NCBI GenBank assembly: GCA_022701365.1
Contig: JAKUHH010000284.1
Coordinates: 62,001 to 126,000 of the forward strand
DNA from: Mycocentrospora acerina
Lineage: Eukaryota; Ascomycota; Dothideomycetes; Pleosporales
Length of the DNA: 64,000 nt
Direction: 5' to 3'
Below the pieces are notes generated by a model. The model saw only the letters and a list, made by a program, of their open reading frames with translations. It was not told where the DNA came from and did no database searches. Numbering within the stretch: position 1 is the stretch's first letter; the number at the start of each line of letters is the position of its first letter. The position numbers and the translations under genes were made by a program. Shown here piece by piece: positions 1 through 9,950 of this stretch.

Positions 1-907
1 ATGCAGGGACTGAAGATCCTGGTGTAGTGCCCCTGAGGCTGATATCGCGACTGTGGCAGACGAGAACAGCGTGGGGGAGAGGTGCCACAAATTGAGAGGG
101 TGACTGAGCTTTGCATGACAGACTTGGGCAAGAAGAAGACGGGCTCCGCAGGCAAGAAAAGAGGCAGAAACATGTACGTACAAATGGGTGCTTGTATCAA
201 TCTTGTGCAAACAAGACTGTTATCTATCTCTTTCTCTTTCTCTTTCTCTCTCTCTCTCACTCACACACACACACAAACACACAAACTCAGCTCCACGTCG
301 CGAATGAGGGGCAAGAGTGAAGGGCACGTAACAACAACAACAGCAGTCGAGCAAGACTTGAGCAGGACGTAGAATGAAAGCAGGCAGCAAGTGGGTGCAG
401 TCGACGTAGATGGCCAGCGCAGCCCTTATGAGCGACGAGCAAGTCAGCACCACGACATGCCGCCAGTCCGCACCGTTTCAAGACGCTGTTTCACTACCCC
501 TGCTGACGCCGACGAGAGGCCACGGCCTCGCGCTGTGCAAGCCAACCATGGGCTGGCCTGATGCCTGACGACGGCTGCGGGCCGTGTGGACTGGGCTGCT
601 GTCAGGCGCAAGTCGATGCCTTGGTCTCTTTGGCAGCCTCGCAGGATTCCCGTCGTCGACTCCCTCTGTCCCTCTGTCCCTGCCCACGTCCCCACGACGG
701 CAACGACTGCACACGACACGGCACCAGGTAACGTGACCGTGGCACTCTTCCGCGTCTCGGCCTCGCACATGGGCGCCCCGCGCTAGACACGACACAAGCC
801 CCGCTAACACCGACAATTTCTCGAAACATTTTCCTAACCCCCCGCAAAACACGCCTGAAGCACTTGCCATTACACCTGCACCCGCACCTGCACCACGCCT
901 TCCCGCA
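1..907. other. Intergenic/left-edge region with CT and CA microsatellites
   Basis: No gene is supported here. A polypyrimidine (CT)n tract followed by (CA)n lies at about 225-285. The last 100 bases are C/A-rich and look like the 5' leader of the gene starting at 908. Small open frames on both strands have no recognisable similarity and no splice logic. Confidence 0.6.
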
Positions 908-1489
908 ATGTCTCACAACGCCTCCTCTCCGTCCGCCACCAGCGGTCCGAATGCACACATCCGCCAGCGTGCACCGTTGCCGGCGAAACCCAGCGAAGAG
1001 AGCGACATGGACGACGACAGCAGCGAGCTGTCCGAGTCGAGCGAGGAGCCCAGCGACATGAGTTCTGACGACGACGACGACGATGAGGAGCTCGACGACG
1101 CCGAGGACAAGAACGGCGTCACGAACGTGCGAGTGAACAGAGGCCAGAAGCCCGTCATGAAGCTGAACAAGAACGAGATGGGCCCAGACATTCGCATCTT
1201 CCTCAAGGAGTTCCTGCCCCAGTTGAAGGCTGCAAACGACGAGCTCGAGGCCAAGAAGAAGGCTGGCACGCTGAAGAACATGGATGCCATGGAAGGCGTC
1301 GAGGACAAGGACTACATCGAGATGGACCTTGGGCTCGGTGTGTTGGAGATGAAGGATGACGGCGAGACTGGGGACGAGATGGATACAGAGGAGACTGGGA
1401 GAGAAAAGGACGTCCTTGGGAAGCTCTTGGGTCGTGAGAAGACGGGCAAGGCGACCGTCGTGCAGGAGGTGGACATGCAGGGCTCTTGA
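908..1489 (+). CDS. Acidic NOPCHAP1/DUF4598-like protein
   Basis: Single-exon gene of 193 aa; the first ATG (908) follows a C/A-rich leader. The N-terminal third is low-complexity and very acidic (Ser/Asp/Glu run at about residues 35-75). It is followed by a conserved-looking block, MGPDIRIFLKEFLPQLKAAN (about residues 88-107), which resembles the core of the NOPCHAP1 (C12orf45, formerly DUF4598) family. In animals that family is a cofactor linking NOP58 to R2TP for box C/D snoRNP assembly. The C-terminal third is charged and probably disordered. Assignment rests on recognising the core block only; the acidic tract alone would fit many nuclear proteins. The nuclear snoRNP role is inferred from the family. 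It is convergent with the gene ending at 1619. Confidence 0.6.
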   Translation: MSHNASSPSATSGPNAHIRQRAPLPAKPSEESDMDDDSSELSESSEEPSDMSSDDDDDDEELDDAEDKNGVTNVRVNRGQKPVMKLNKNEMGPDIRIFLKEFLPQLKAANDELEAKKKAGTLKNMDAMEGVEDKDYIEMDLGLGVLEMKDDGETGDEMDTEETGREKDVLGKLLGREKTGKATVVQEVDMQGS

Positions 1490-1618
1490 GAATCTGGACT
1501 TCCAATTCACTATCGAGCGTGGCCATGCTTATGCTCCTTGCATCACCACAACGCCAGCAGCACCCGGCCATCTCTTCGACTATTACTCCACGCCCTACGT
1601 CATGGCCAAATCTCCACC

Positions 1619-2426
1619 TCAACCATGCCCCACCCCTCCCTTCGCCCACGTTGCATCAGCGTTCGGATGAATCTCTGGGACCTCAATCCCCTCCCTGACC
1701 TCCTTCTTCCTCCTAAAGTCGCTTCCAAACCTGCAATCTCTATCCTCAAGCGTCTTTTCAAAATCTGGCATCTGTTCTGCCGCAGTATAACTCGTCATCA
1801 GCTGCGGAGCCCCCAGCGGCAGCTTGTCGCCCCTATCTGTCTGCCACAAGTGGTAAACCTTACCATACAAATGCACCACCTCCTCCATCTCCTTGTTTTC
1901 GGCAACCTCCCACACGGCTTCGGGAACAGCAGCAGGCTTGGGCATGATCAACATGCCAGACTTTACCTCAAACACATGCGAGTGCCACAGCTTCTGCTCC
2001 TCCGCGTCAAGCGTGTTGTACAGCTTAGCAGAAATCATGTACTCTGGCTCTATCGTCAGTCACCTGCAGGTCTGGTAATCGTCCAAACAACAAAGACGAA
2101 CATACCAATACCAATGATGCGCGCCGGGGGCGTTGGCGAATCGTACAGAATGCATTGTCGCACGTCGTCGTTGAGGTGTGCACAGTAGTGGTTTGCTTCG
2201 ACGGCGGCACGCTTGGGGTCGTCGGCGTATGCATGGAAGGCGTTGAGGTGGGCGCAGATTCGCTGCACAGGGGCAAAGTTCTGGACCACTTGCGTTAGAA
2301 TACATGACTTAGCAAATAATGATCACAGTCAAGTACCTGCACGGCAGAAGCACCTGTCTCAAGGGCCTTGTTCTTCAGGCTTTCTGGCTCGCCGGCCGTC
2401 TTGTTGTTCACAGGTAGTGATTCCAT
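1619..2426 (-). CDS. DUF1264 / oil-body-associated-type protein
   Basis: Three exons on the minus strand: 2426-2337, 2280-2106 and 2043-1619, with introns of 56 and 62 bp. The frame runs through to a protein of about 229 aa, the usual size of the family. The DUF1264 signature is clear: ICAHLNAFHAYADD, VEANHYCAHLNDDVRQCILY, a GIEYMISAKL join across intron 2, and EEQKLWHSHVFEVKSGML. Plant members are oil-body-associated proteins (OBAP); fungal members are common and mostly uncharacterised, so a lipid-droplet role is only inference. The start ATG at 2426 opens a short polar leader; an upstream in-frame ATG at 2543 lies in sequence that does not look coding. It is convergent with the NOPCHAP1-like gene. 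Confidence 0.8.
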
Positions 2427-3305
2427 TTTCTTCTCTTGACGGTGGAAGAATGGGTGTCTGGTTGATAGAATAAACAGAGCCTTGAAGAACAGATACTTGT
2501 GCGCCTGATATGAACTGTAGCTGACGTCATTGTGACTTTTCATCGCTTGACAATTCTGATTTTACCCATGAGAACAATCTGCGGAGACCATCTACCAACA
2601 TGTGCCAGGCGCATCGTGTCTCACATTACGCATTGTTACGATTCGATATTCGATGGCCCGATATTACGTGCACAATGTTTCATCAAACAGACGGTTTTTA
2701 TCAAAGTCATCGTTTTCAATACCGTACCACCTAGAGATCGCGTGATGTAGGTCGTGACTGTGTAGAAACAATACACTCCACTTAATTTTCTGTATATTCG
2801 CGGAGAAAACTGTGCACGTCTAGATGCATGGTCGCGTTTTCGACGCGACAAACTTACGCAAGAGTTCTTCGCTTCTTCACTGCAAGATTCTGCAAAATTT
2901 AAATTCCAAAAAAAGATGAAAACTGTGCGTAAACAACAGGCAGCAAAGCGGTGTTGTTGTTGTGGCCGTCTTACTACTAGTCGTGAGCTAAGATGTCACC
3001 TAACGCCACCTACTGCTTACACATGATCCCTACACCAGCAACTCCACACGGCAGACGGACGAAAGCAGAACGCAATGACCATGATCAATGAGGCAAAAAT
3101 AGAACATGGACCCTTGGCTGTAGACACAAGGATGCCATTCTCCTGGCGCTGTCATCAACGTGCTACTAGTAACTGGGCTGTGTCCCGCTGCCATTCAAAT
3201 TACCCCTGTCCTGTCCAGTTCTGTCCAGTGCCAATTCATGCAAATCTCATGAACTGATTTCTCGTCACTTCCACTAAAGTCTGCAATCTACACTCTGTCG
3301 CAAAC
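2427..3305. other. Intergenic region between divergent genes
   Basis: This stretch separates the DUF1264 gene (minus) from the secreted-protein gene (plus), so it must hold both promoters. I see no coding potential, repeat or defined regulatory motif. Confidence 0.5.
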
Positions 3306-3925
3306 ATGTTCTCGATATCCAGCATCTTCTTGCTCGTCGTCACGGTTCTGTCCTGCCTTGCACACGCAGACTTTATGGTGTACACCGAACCACCAATCCC
3401 CACATCCGCCATCCCCAGCTTCAGCAACCCTGCAGATGTAAATCCCTCTTTCATCCTTCCCACCCTCCCACACCATTCACCCGACTAACATGCCTTTCTC
3501 TCCCACAGGCAGCAAGCTGGACAACAAGCGTAGGTCTCAACGTGCTCCTCGCGCAGGGTCGCCACAGAGCCTCTCTGGGCTCTGCCTACCAATCCTCCGC
3601 ATCCTCAGCCGCCTCTGAGATCGCCGCCTTTGTCTCAACGGCGTCCAACTACTCCATCCCTGCCATTGTCACAGACCCCCAGGAGACGACAACGTACTAC
3701 TCGCGCCCGAACTGGTACACGGCGCTGCCGTCGGGGGCGAGAGCGTTCAAGGAACAGCAGGTAGCGGATCAGTTTAGCATTGTCAGATCGGTGATTGGGA
3801 GGGGGGCTTCGTCAACGGCGGGGGCAACGGCGAGCTCGAGGGGAGCCGCGGTGCCGACTGCGGTGGCGTTTTTGGACGTAAAGTTTGGCGCTTTGGCGGC
3901 TGTGGCGGCGGCGGCTTTTCTATGA
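3306..3925 (+). CDS. Small secreted protein, GPI-anchor candidate
   Basis: Two exons, 3306-3437 and 3509-3925 (71-bp intron, donor GTAAAT, acceptor CACAG), giving 182 aa. Residues 1-21 form a typical signal peptide (FLLVVTVLSCLAHA). The middle is Ser/Ala/Thr-rich with no cysteines in the mature part. The last 20 residues are hydrophobic and follow a Ser/Gly/Ala-rich stretch, the arrangement of a GPI attachment signal. Cell-wall or plasma-membrane location is therefore likely. I do not recognise a family. Without the intron the first exon would end after 60 codons, so splicing is needed to join the secretion signal to the tail. Confidence 0.7.
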
Positions 3926-4533
3926 GCAGAGCATGTCGTGATGTTGGGGTGTTTTCTGCTGGTGCGTCAAATGCTGGCGATTTATGGCTTGCCAAGTTTG
4001 TTTTTACGCCCAGTTCTGGTAGATGTGTTACTTGCTTAGAATGGAAACATTAGAAATCCATCAACGCGGGACATCATGGTACTCGCCGAGCTTCGCTCAA
4101 GAGGACCGGAGACTTCAAAAGCAGATCTTTCATGTTATCCTTGGTTGCTCGGAGACTTATTTTTTCTTCTTCCCTCCAATGAGGATGCTAGGGCTATTGT
4201 GTAAAGTGCCCGATATAACTCCTCGATTGCTGATGGCTTAGCAATGCTCTAGGTATGCTAGTCCTGTTAGATGCAAGAGCTTCTGTAGTTGGAGTTTCTT
4301 GCCTGTGCTTCGAGGATCGACGGCTAGCATTTATCTACACGCCCAGACGGCATGACATGCTCTGGGTGAAAGTCTCCGTGAAATGATATCAGCCCACAGT
4401 CAGAGTTCATGTATATCCACCGCAGTACCTATGCACAATTAACAACTTGTATTTCCATATTCAATACCTCGACCATTCATTCATTCATCCATCCATCCAT
4501 CCATCCTACTATCAATTCCACGCCCAACTCACC
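3926..4533. other. Intergenic region
   Basis: It contains the 3' end of the secreted-protein gene and the promoter of the GST-like gene. A short (CATC/CATT)n run lies at about 4476-4505 just before the GST-like start. Nothing else is recognised. Confidence 0.5.
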
Positions 4534-5334
4534 ATGCCATCCACAATCCCATCTCCGACTCCCACCTTCCCCCGAACAACCATCTGGCTCTGGCCTTCAG
4601 GCCTCTACCCCCGCCGCATAATCTACTACTTCCTCGCAAAGGGCGTTACTCTTTCCACCCTAACCAACCACAACATCCACCTCATCCCCGTCACCATGGA
4701 CCCCTCGCGCGGCTTCCTCACCCTTCCAGGCTTCGAGCCACACCCCCACGACTCCTCACTGCCGATTATGCGCGTAGAGAAGGAGAATGGGGGGACATTT
4801 TGGGTGCGAGAAAGCGTTGCGATTATGGAGTACTTTGAAGACTATTTTAGCACGGAGAAGGGGTGGAGGGACATGCGAGGGGGGAGTATTGAGCAACGTG
4901 CGAGATCAAGGGATGTTTTGAGTTTGTTTGGTGATGCGGTGGGGTGGTCGTTTGTGGAGATGGTGCATGCGAATCCGAAGACGTTGGCATGGTCGGGATT
5001 GACAAGGGAGGATCAGTCGAGTTCTGCGGCGGTGCATGCGCAGAAGAAGCGTGATGCTTTGCTGGGGAGGTTGGAGAGGTGGGTCGAGGGGGATGTTGTT
5101 GCTGGGGGGAGTAGGAGTTTGACGGGACAGGGGGAGGATGTTACGCTTGCGGACGTGGCGGTTTTGGGACTGATCAAGTATATGGAGGGAATGTATGAGC
5201 TGGACTGGGTGGATGGGTTTGTGGTGTTGAAAGAGTGGTGTGAGAGGGCGGGGAAGGAGAAGTGGTGTGTCAGTGTGGAGAAGTTGAGAGAGGTTGAGCA
5301 GGAAGGTAAGTGGGATAGTGTACTAGAGCAATAA
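4534..5334 (+). CDS. Glutathione S-transferase-like protein
   Basis: Single-exon gene, 266 aa. The ATG at 4534 has a CACC context; an upstream in-frame ATG (4447) would add a low-complexity His/Ser/Ile leader made from the CATC repeat and is not preferred. The N-terminal half reads as a thioredoxin-like GST domain: LWPSGLYPRRIIYYF opening strand/helix, then a GxxPxL-like segment and a VRESVAIMEYFEDYF motif equivalent to the ESxAIxxYL element of fungal GSTs. The C-terminal half ends with an ADVAVLGLIKYMEG helix typical of GST_C. Substrate is unknown. It runs tail-to-tail with qutE, with 66 bp between the stop codons. Nothing ties it biochemically to quinate use. Confidence 0.75.
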   Translation: MPSTIPSPTPTFPRTTIWLWPSGLYPRRIIYYFLAKGVTLSTLTNHNIHLIPVTMDPSRGFLTLPGFEPHPHDSSLPIMRVEKENGGTFWVRESVAIMEYFEDYFSTEKGWRDMRGGSIEQRARSRDVLSLFGDAVGWSFVEMVHANPKTLAWSGLTREDQSSSAAVHAQKKRDALLGRLERWVEGDVVAGGSRSLTGQGEDVTLADVAVLGLIKYMEGMYELDWVDGFVVLKEWCERAGKEKWCVSVEKLREVEQEGKWDSVLEQ

Positions 5335-5400
5335 TCGCTGTACTTTTACAATTTTAAAAGGACGTCGGTAGAAATGAGCGCCGGATTTATAACTTTTGGC

Positions 5401-5859
5401 CTACAGATTCGATCGCGAGCTCGGCTTGATGTACCTACTGGCATAGTCAATCGCAGCCTCGTACCCATATGTCCCCAGTCCACATATAACCGCCTCAGCC
5501 TTGTCGCTCAAATAACTGTGATGCCGGAATACCTCGCGTTTATGAATGTTGCTAATATGCACCTCGACAAACGGTATCTCCACGCCCACCAGCGCATCTC
5601 TTAACGCCACACTTGTGTGCGTGAATGCCCCGGGATTGATAATTATGGCATCGACATTGCCGCGTGCCTCGTGTATGCGATCGAGGAGTACTCCCTCATG
5701 GTTGGATTGGATGTGAGAAAATGTCATGGAGAGACGGTCGCATTGTTCTGACGCCGATGTGACGACTTCAGGAAGAGTGGTACTTCCGTATATGGATGGT
5801 TCCCGCGTTCCGAGAAGGTTTAGGTTCGGACCGTTGATGAGGAGGATGGATTTGGCCAT
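5401..5859 (-). CDS. qutE: Catabolic 3-dehydroquinate dehydratase, type II
   Basis: Single exon, 152 aa, the full length of type II dehydroquinases. It converts 3-dehydroquinate to 3-dehydroshikimate in quinate breakdown, as a soluble dodecamer in this family. Signature blocks are present: ILLINGPNLNLLGTREP with the catalytic Arg in TREP and Tyr in SIYG, PGAFTHTS, EVHISNIHKREVFRHHSYLS (active-site His and substrate-binding residues) and CGLGTYGY. The start at 5859 was chosen because the family begins a few residues before ILLINGP; an upstream in-frame ATG at 5913 would add 18 residues. It is divergent from qutG across 415 bp, consistent with shared control by QutA. Equivalent to Neurospora qa-2. 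Confidence 0.93.
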   Translation of the reverse strand: MAKSILLINGPNLNLLGTREPSIYGSTTLPEVVTSASEQCDRLSMTFSHIQSNHEGVLLDRIHEARGNVDAIIINPGAFTHTSVALRDALVGVEIPFVEVHISNIHKREVFRHHSYLSDKAEAVICGLGTYGYEAAIDYASRYIKPSSRSNL

Positions 5860-6274
5860 TTTCTGTATTTTAGATCGAGACGCGATATTTGAGAGAAACG
5901 TCAGATTTGACAATGGCTAATGCGGATTTGATTGCAATCCAGGAGGAAGTATGTTCATATTGGGTCCCATTGTTACAGAATTTGGTTCCGAAGCTGTCGG
6001 AAAAGGACTTAGCCCTGCCGATGCGATCGGCCCAACACTACAGCGAGGAGCCAAAGTCGATTATGTGAGGACTGGCTTTTGTCTATCATTGCGTAGCTCC
6101 ATGCCTTAGCTCCGGGTCAACTCCGCGACTAGCCGTAGCTCTCTGTCGACGGCTCTGGGCGGATTTCTTGAAGCATCAGCCCCATCAGACCCACTACCAT
6201 CTCACGCGCATGTCAAGCTAACAACTCAACCCTCCCATTGACCTGACTTGCAAACACTTACCCACCAACACAAT
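5860..6274. promoter_or_regulatory. Divergent qutE-qutG promoter region
   Basis: A 415-bp spacer separates the two start codons and must contain both promoters. The best match I found to the QutA/QA-1F palindrome is the weak site at 6248-6263. No stronger copy was seen by eye. Confidence 0.55.
6248..6263. promoter_or_regulatory. Weak candidate QutA (QA-1F) binding site
   Basis: TTGCAAACACTTACCC matches 12 of 16 positions of the published consensus GGRTAARYRYTTATCC, with a perfect central AARYRYTTA. It sits only 12 bases before the qutG ATG, an unusual position for an activator site. About 0.1 matches this good are expected by chance in this spacer, so it is weak evidence. Confidence 0.25.
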
Positions 6275-7744
6275 ATGGATAACCTTTCTAGCGATGAATT
6301 GAATGAGATTTACGCCTTTGCCGTTGAGCTGGGCAAGCAGGCGGGGACGATGCTCAAGGATGCAGCACAGTTGAGGATGGCTGGTGGGAGCGGGGCACAA
6401 GGAGAAAAGGCACATGTACAGAAGGAGAACGCTGTTGATTTGGTGACCGAAACAGATGAAAGTAAGTCGAGAGTGCATCGAACTGTTTTATCCCACATAT
6501 ACACGAGCATTTCCCAAAGAATACACACAAAAAAGCAAAAGCAAAAGCATATCAAGGAATACATACAAAGTCCTCCTGTCAGAATCTGCTGCTATATGGA
6601 ACACATGAAGACTCGATTTGGTTGAACCTCAAAGCATGCTTTGAGCCCATGATACCTCTATTCTCCTCTTGCCACATTATTTCCGTTGATTATGTGCAAA
6701 CACTGTGCTAAAAAAGTATAGATGTCGAAGCATTCATCAAAGGCCAAATCTCTCAAAAGTATCCTTCTCACAAGTAGGTCAAATTTCCCGCCATCTACTC
6801 TCGCTGACCATTTCCAAGGTTCGTGGGCGAAGAGACGTATAGCAAAGGCGCGTCACGGGACTATATCATCGACGATAGCATGACGTGGTGTGTGGACCCT
6901 CTCGATGGTAGGTATCCTTCATGCCCGCCTCTAAATTGTTTCTCACGTTCTCCTTAGGAACGGTCAACTACATTCATTTGTTCCCCATGTTCTGCGTCTC
7001 CATTGCGTTCATCTACAAGAGCAAGCCTTTGATTGGAGTCATCAACGCACCCTTCATCAACCAATTCTTCTCCTCGTGTGCCGGGCAGGGGGCATTCCTT
7101 AACGAGACGCAGCAGCTTCCGCTCGTACGCAACCCTGTACCACCCCTGCCTAAAAACGCGCCCAGTGGATGTGTGTTCTCCTGCGAATGGGGCAAAGATC
7201 GAAAAGACACTCCAGATGGCAATCTTCACAGGAAGATTGAGAGTTTCGTGAACATGGCGACAGAAATTGGTGGAAGAAACGGAAAGGGTGGGATGGTGCA
7301 TGGAGTACGCAGCTTGGGGAGTGCCACACTAGACCTTGCATACGTAGCTATGGGAGCTTTTGATATCTGGTGGGAAGGCGGTTGTTGGGAATGGTACGCG
7401 AGTCCCGTGTTGATACCCATTATTGCATGCTGACTAGTGGATAGGGATGTCGCGGCTGGAATTGCAATACTCCAGGAAGCTGGTGGCTTGATCACCACTG
7501 CAAATCCGCCCGAAGACCACGCTACGGCGCCTATAGAGGAGGTTCGGTTAGGCAGCCGATTGTACCTGGCTATTCGGTATGTTGCATTGCGCTATGAAGA
7601 GGCTAAGCCAGATTAACTAACCTTTTTCCTTGTAGCCCTGCAGGACCATCACCAGACGAAACCGGACGACAGGGTCAAGAGAGAACAGTGCGGGAGGTCT
7701 GGAGGCGTGTACGTAGCTTGGATTACACACGGCCCGGAGCATAG
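6275..7744 (+). CDS. qutG: Inositol-monophosphatase-like protein of the quinate cluster
   Basis: Six exons: 6275-6461, 6722-6773, 6819-6907, 6958-7393, 7445-7576 and 7636-7744, keeping one frame for 334 aa. IMPase motifs survive in order: DLVTETDE (N-terminal metal region), VGEETY, DPLDGTVNYIHLFP (metal-binding DPxDGT) and WEGGCWEWDVAAG, the last restored across an intron. All metal-ligand motifs look intact, so it is probably an active Mg-dependent phosphatase of the inositol monophosphatase superfamily. It corresponds to Aspergillus qutG and Neurospora qa-x; its actual job in quinate use is unsettled. The first intron is 260 bp, much longer than the others (45-59 bp). It is convergent with qutB. 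Confidence 0.9.
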
Positions 7745-7973
7745 CGGAAACGATCTTAGGTGTCATTTTGTGCATAGAATTGATCTTAGGTGTTGGACTA
7801 GAGATAACTCTACATATATGTCTATTGAGCTTTCCATACAATAATAAATTTGCGTGATCATGCATCTGCGCTCTACGTGGCGAGAAGAATGGGAAAACAC
7901 ATTAAAATCTGACCCCTAAAGCTCGTAGATAATACAAAAGTCTTTTCATGCCTTAATAATTTCATTTTTTTTC

Positions 7974-9089
7974 CTATAGCTTGGATTCGCTCAATTTTGC
8001 GGCGATCGTTTCTTGCACCTTTTCCACCGGTAGTTGGCGTACTTCTTTTCCTGTCCAATATCTGTCCTGCTCCAATCCTTGATATATAAGCGCCTCAGTA
8101 CCAAGAATGACCTTCCAACCAGCTTTTTGGCTGATTGCAGCAATCTCTGTGAAGGGATTTGGGTGGTAAGCCATCTCTAGGATGCTCGCCTTGTGAGGTT
8201 TTTGTTGTAAGAAACACTCAAGAATGCTCCTTGCTTCCTTTTCTTTTTCTGTGACGGGGGAGAAATCTGGTACACATGATACAATGGCGCCTACACCCTC
8301 CAGTTGCTCTGCTTGTGCTACTGTCGAAACGTGAACCAACAAGTCGCCATACCCTTTGGCTGTGCATTCATCGATTACAGCTTGAACTTCGCCTGCATCT
8401 CGATTTACCTAGTAGTATAATGTTAGCCCCTGTGCGAGAAGAAATTTTTTGACTTATTGGCTTGCTTACTAGGTAGATCGCACTAGCCTTCATCCACGTT
8501 CTCAGCGCGTAAACTGCACTTCTCGCTGCACCACCTATATTAAGAACAAGTTAGTTACAGTACATCTCTATGCAGATGCAGAACGACTAACCTCCACCGA
8601 TCACTAATGCTGGACGATTGTGATATGTCTCTGCATCAGCGTTGTAGGCGAATGCATCTCTAATTCCAATAACGTCTGTGTTTGTCCCCATGAATAACCG
8701 CTTTCCATCCGCATCCTCTTTTATGAAAAGTGTGTTCACAGCACCAACGGCTGCGCCTTCTGGTGTGAGCCCGTCAAGGTGCTTGAGAATAGCGACCTTG
8801 TGAGGCATGGTCACAGAGGCTCCTTTAAGTTGGTAAGTTGAGTGGTTCTTGTTTGCTGCCAGAGTTAAATTCTTGGATTAAACGTACCATAGAACTGAGG
8901 GTCTTTTATTAATTGAAGAAACAAGCTCATGTCTGTTGAATCTAACGGGTACTGCGCCCATTTCAACCCCAAATTGTCGTACACAGTCTGATGTAGTAGT
9001 GGTGACATTGAATGAGCAATGGGATGACCAAAGAGATAGCCATGACGCTCGACCTGCGAAACTTCTGGGGCTATGGTTTCAGCGGACAT
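7974..9089 (-). CDS. qutB: Quinate 5-dehydrogenase
   Basis: Four exons, 9089-8888, 8822-8592, 8534-8470 and 8408-7974, give 310 aa. It oxidises quinate (and usually shikimate) to 3-dehydroquinate, the first cytosolic step of the pathway. Shikimate/quinate dehydrogenase motifs occur in order: GHPIAHSMSPLLHQ (substrate Ser), GASVTMPHK with the catalytic Lys, GAVNTL, GTNTDVIGI with the catalytic Asp, a VIGGGGAARSAVYAL nucleotide loop joined across intron 2, and IYLVNRD. The Asp where NADP-dependent shikimate dehydrogenases usually have Thr (NRT) suggests NAD preference, as expected for a catabolic enzyme. An in-frame upstream ATG at 9128 is possible. It is divergent from qutD across 861 bp. Equivalent to qa-3. 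Confidence 0.92.
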
Positions 9090-9950
9090 GATTGTGAATG
9101 ATTGAAAGTTTGATGTGTAAATGGGCAATCGAAAAACGTTGATTCATCAGGTGGGCGCTCCACTGATATGCTTAAGCGTTGGAGTACGGACTTCGGCGGT
9201 CGGCTGCAGAGCATTCGTAATGCTGCATTACTCCTACGAAGGAGACCCGGTTTCCAGGTGTCGCGTCCGCCACCCGCCCTGTGCCCGACACCAACAGCCG
9301 GCGAGTTGGAAAAGGTCAGGTTGAGATTTGGTAGCGCTGCTAGTCACGAAACTTTCCAGCTTGGGTCGCGACCCGACGCGGCCCTGGCTTGTCGGCCTTG
9401 TCGTCCAATCAGTGGCGAGTGCCAGGCGTCCAAACGCTCTCGCGTAAGAATGCGTATCCGGATCCTCCGATGTCAACATTGGCAGGACCTGGGGGTAAAT
9501 CAATTACTTCCCAATCTGGCAAAGTTGACGAAGCGTCCAAGCTGGGGAACACAGTCCGGGGTCTTCCTCCGCGTGGACTTCCCCACACATCCACTCGAGA
9601 CCCGAGCTCTTCTCCATGCGCAAAGGAACTTTTCCGGGCTAGGCGTGGGGACCGGGCAAGCATTCTGCTGCTGTGGACTAGCTAGTCAAATGAGTGATCG
9701 CGTATTCGGTCAAGCCCATCACATCTCGTCTCCACGAAGTTTGTGGCTTGCTTCTCCACAACTCCGCAAACGGATCGTCCTTAGACGCTTTTCCAGATTG
9801 AATATATATGGGCTGTTGGATCGCCAACTTTCAATTCACTTCTCCAGTCTTTCCGAGCCACATCCTCTACCTGGTCAACGACCACACCCTTGTCACAACC
9901 CTCCCTACAATTCTTGAGAGAAGCAGACCCAGCTGGGAACCAACTTCAAG
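9090..9950. promoter_or_regulatory. Divergent qutB-qutD promoter region
   Basis: This 861-bp spacer separates the dehydrogenase and permease start codons. A TATATAT element at 9803-9809 lies about 140 bp before the permease ATG. A weak QutA-like palindrome is at 9444-9459, and an isolated perfect left half-site, GGGTAAAT, is at 9493-9500. A long plus-strand open frame here has no similarity and is not called. Confidence 0.5.
9444..9459. promoter_or_regulatory. Weak candidate QutA (QA-1F) binding site
   Basis: GTAAGAATGCGTATCC matches 12 of 16 positions of GGRTAARYRYTTATCC, including the RYRY centre and a right half that ends TATCC. It lies 355 bp from the qutB start and about 490 bp from the qutD start. 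Roughly 0.2 such matches are expected by chance in this spacer, so support is mostly positional. Confidence 0.3.

Noticed and set aside
602..1510. 302-codon minus-strand open frame
   Set aside because: It is antisense to the acidic NOPCHAP1-like gene and its Leu/Val/His-rich product is the complement of Asp/Glu codons.
9168..9917. 249-codon plus-strand frame upstream of the permease
   Set aside because: It lies in the qutB/qutD divergent promoter, has no similarity, and its composition is Arg/Pro/Ser-rich without structure.
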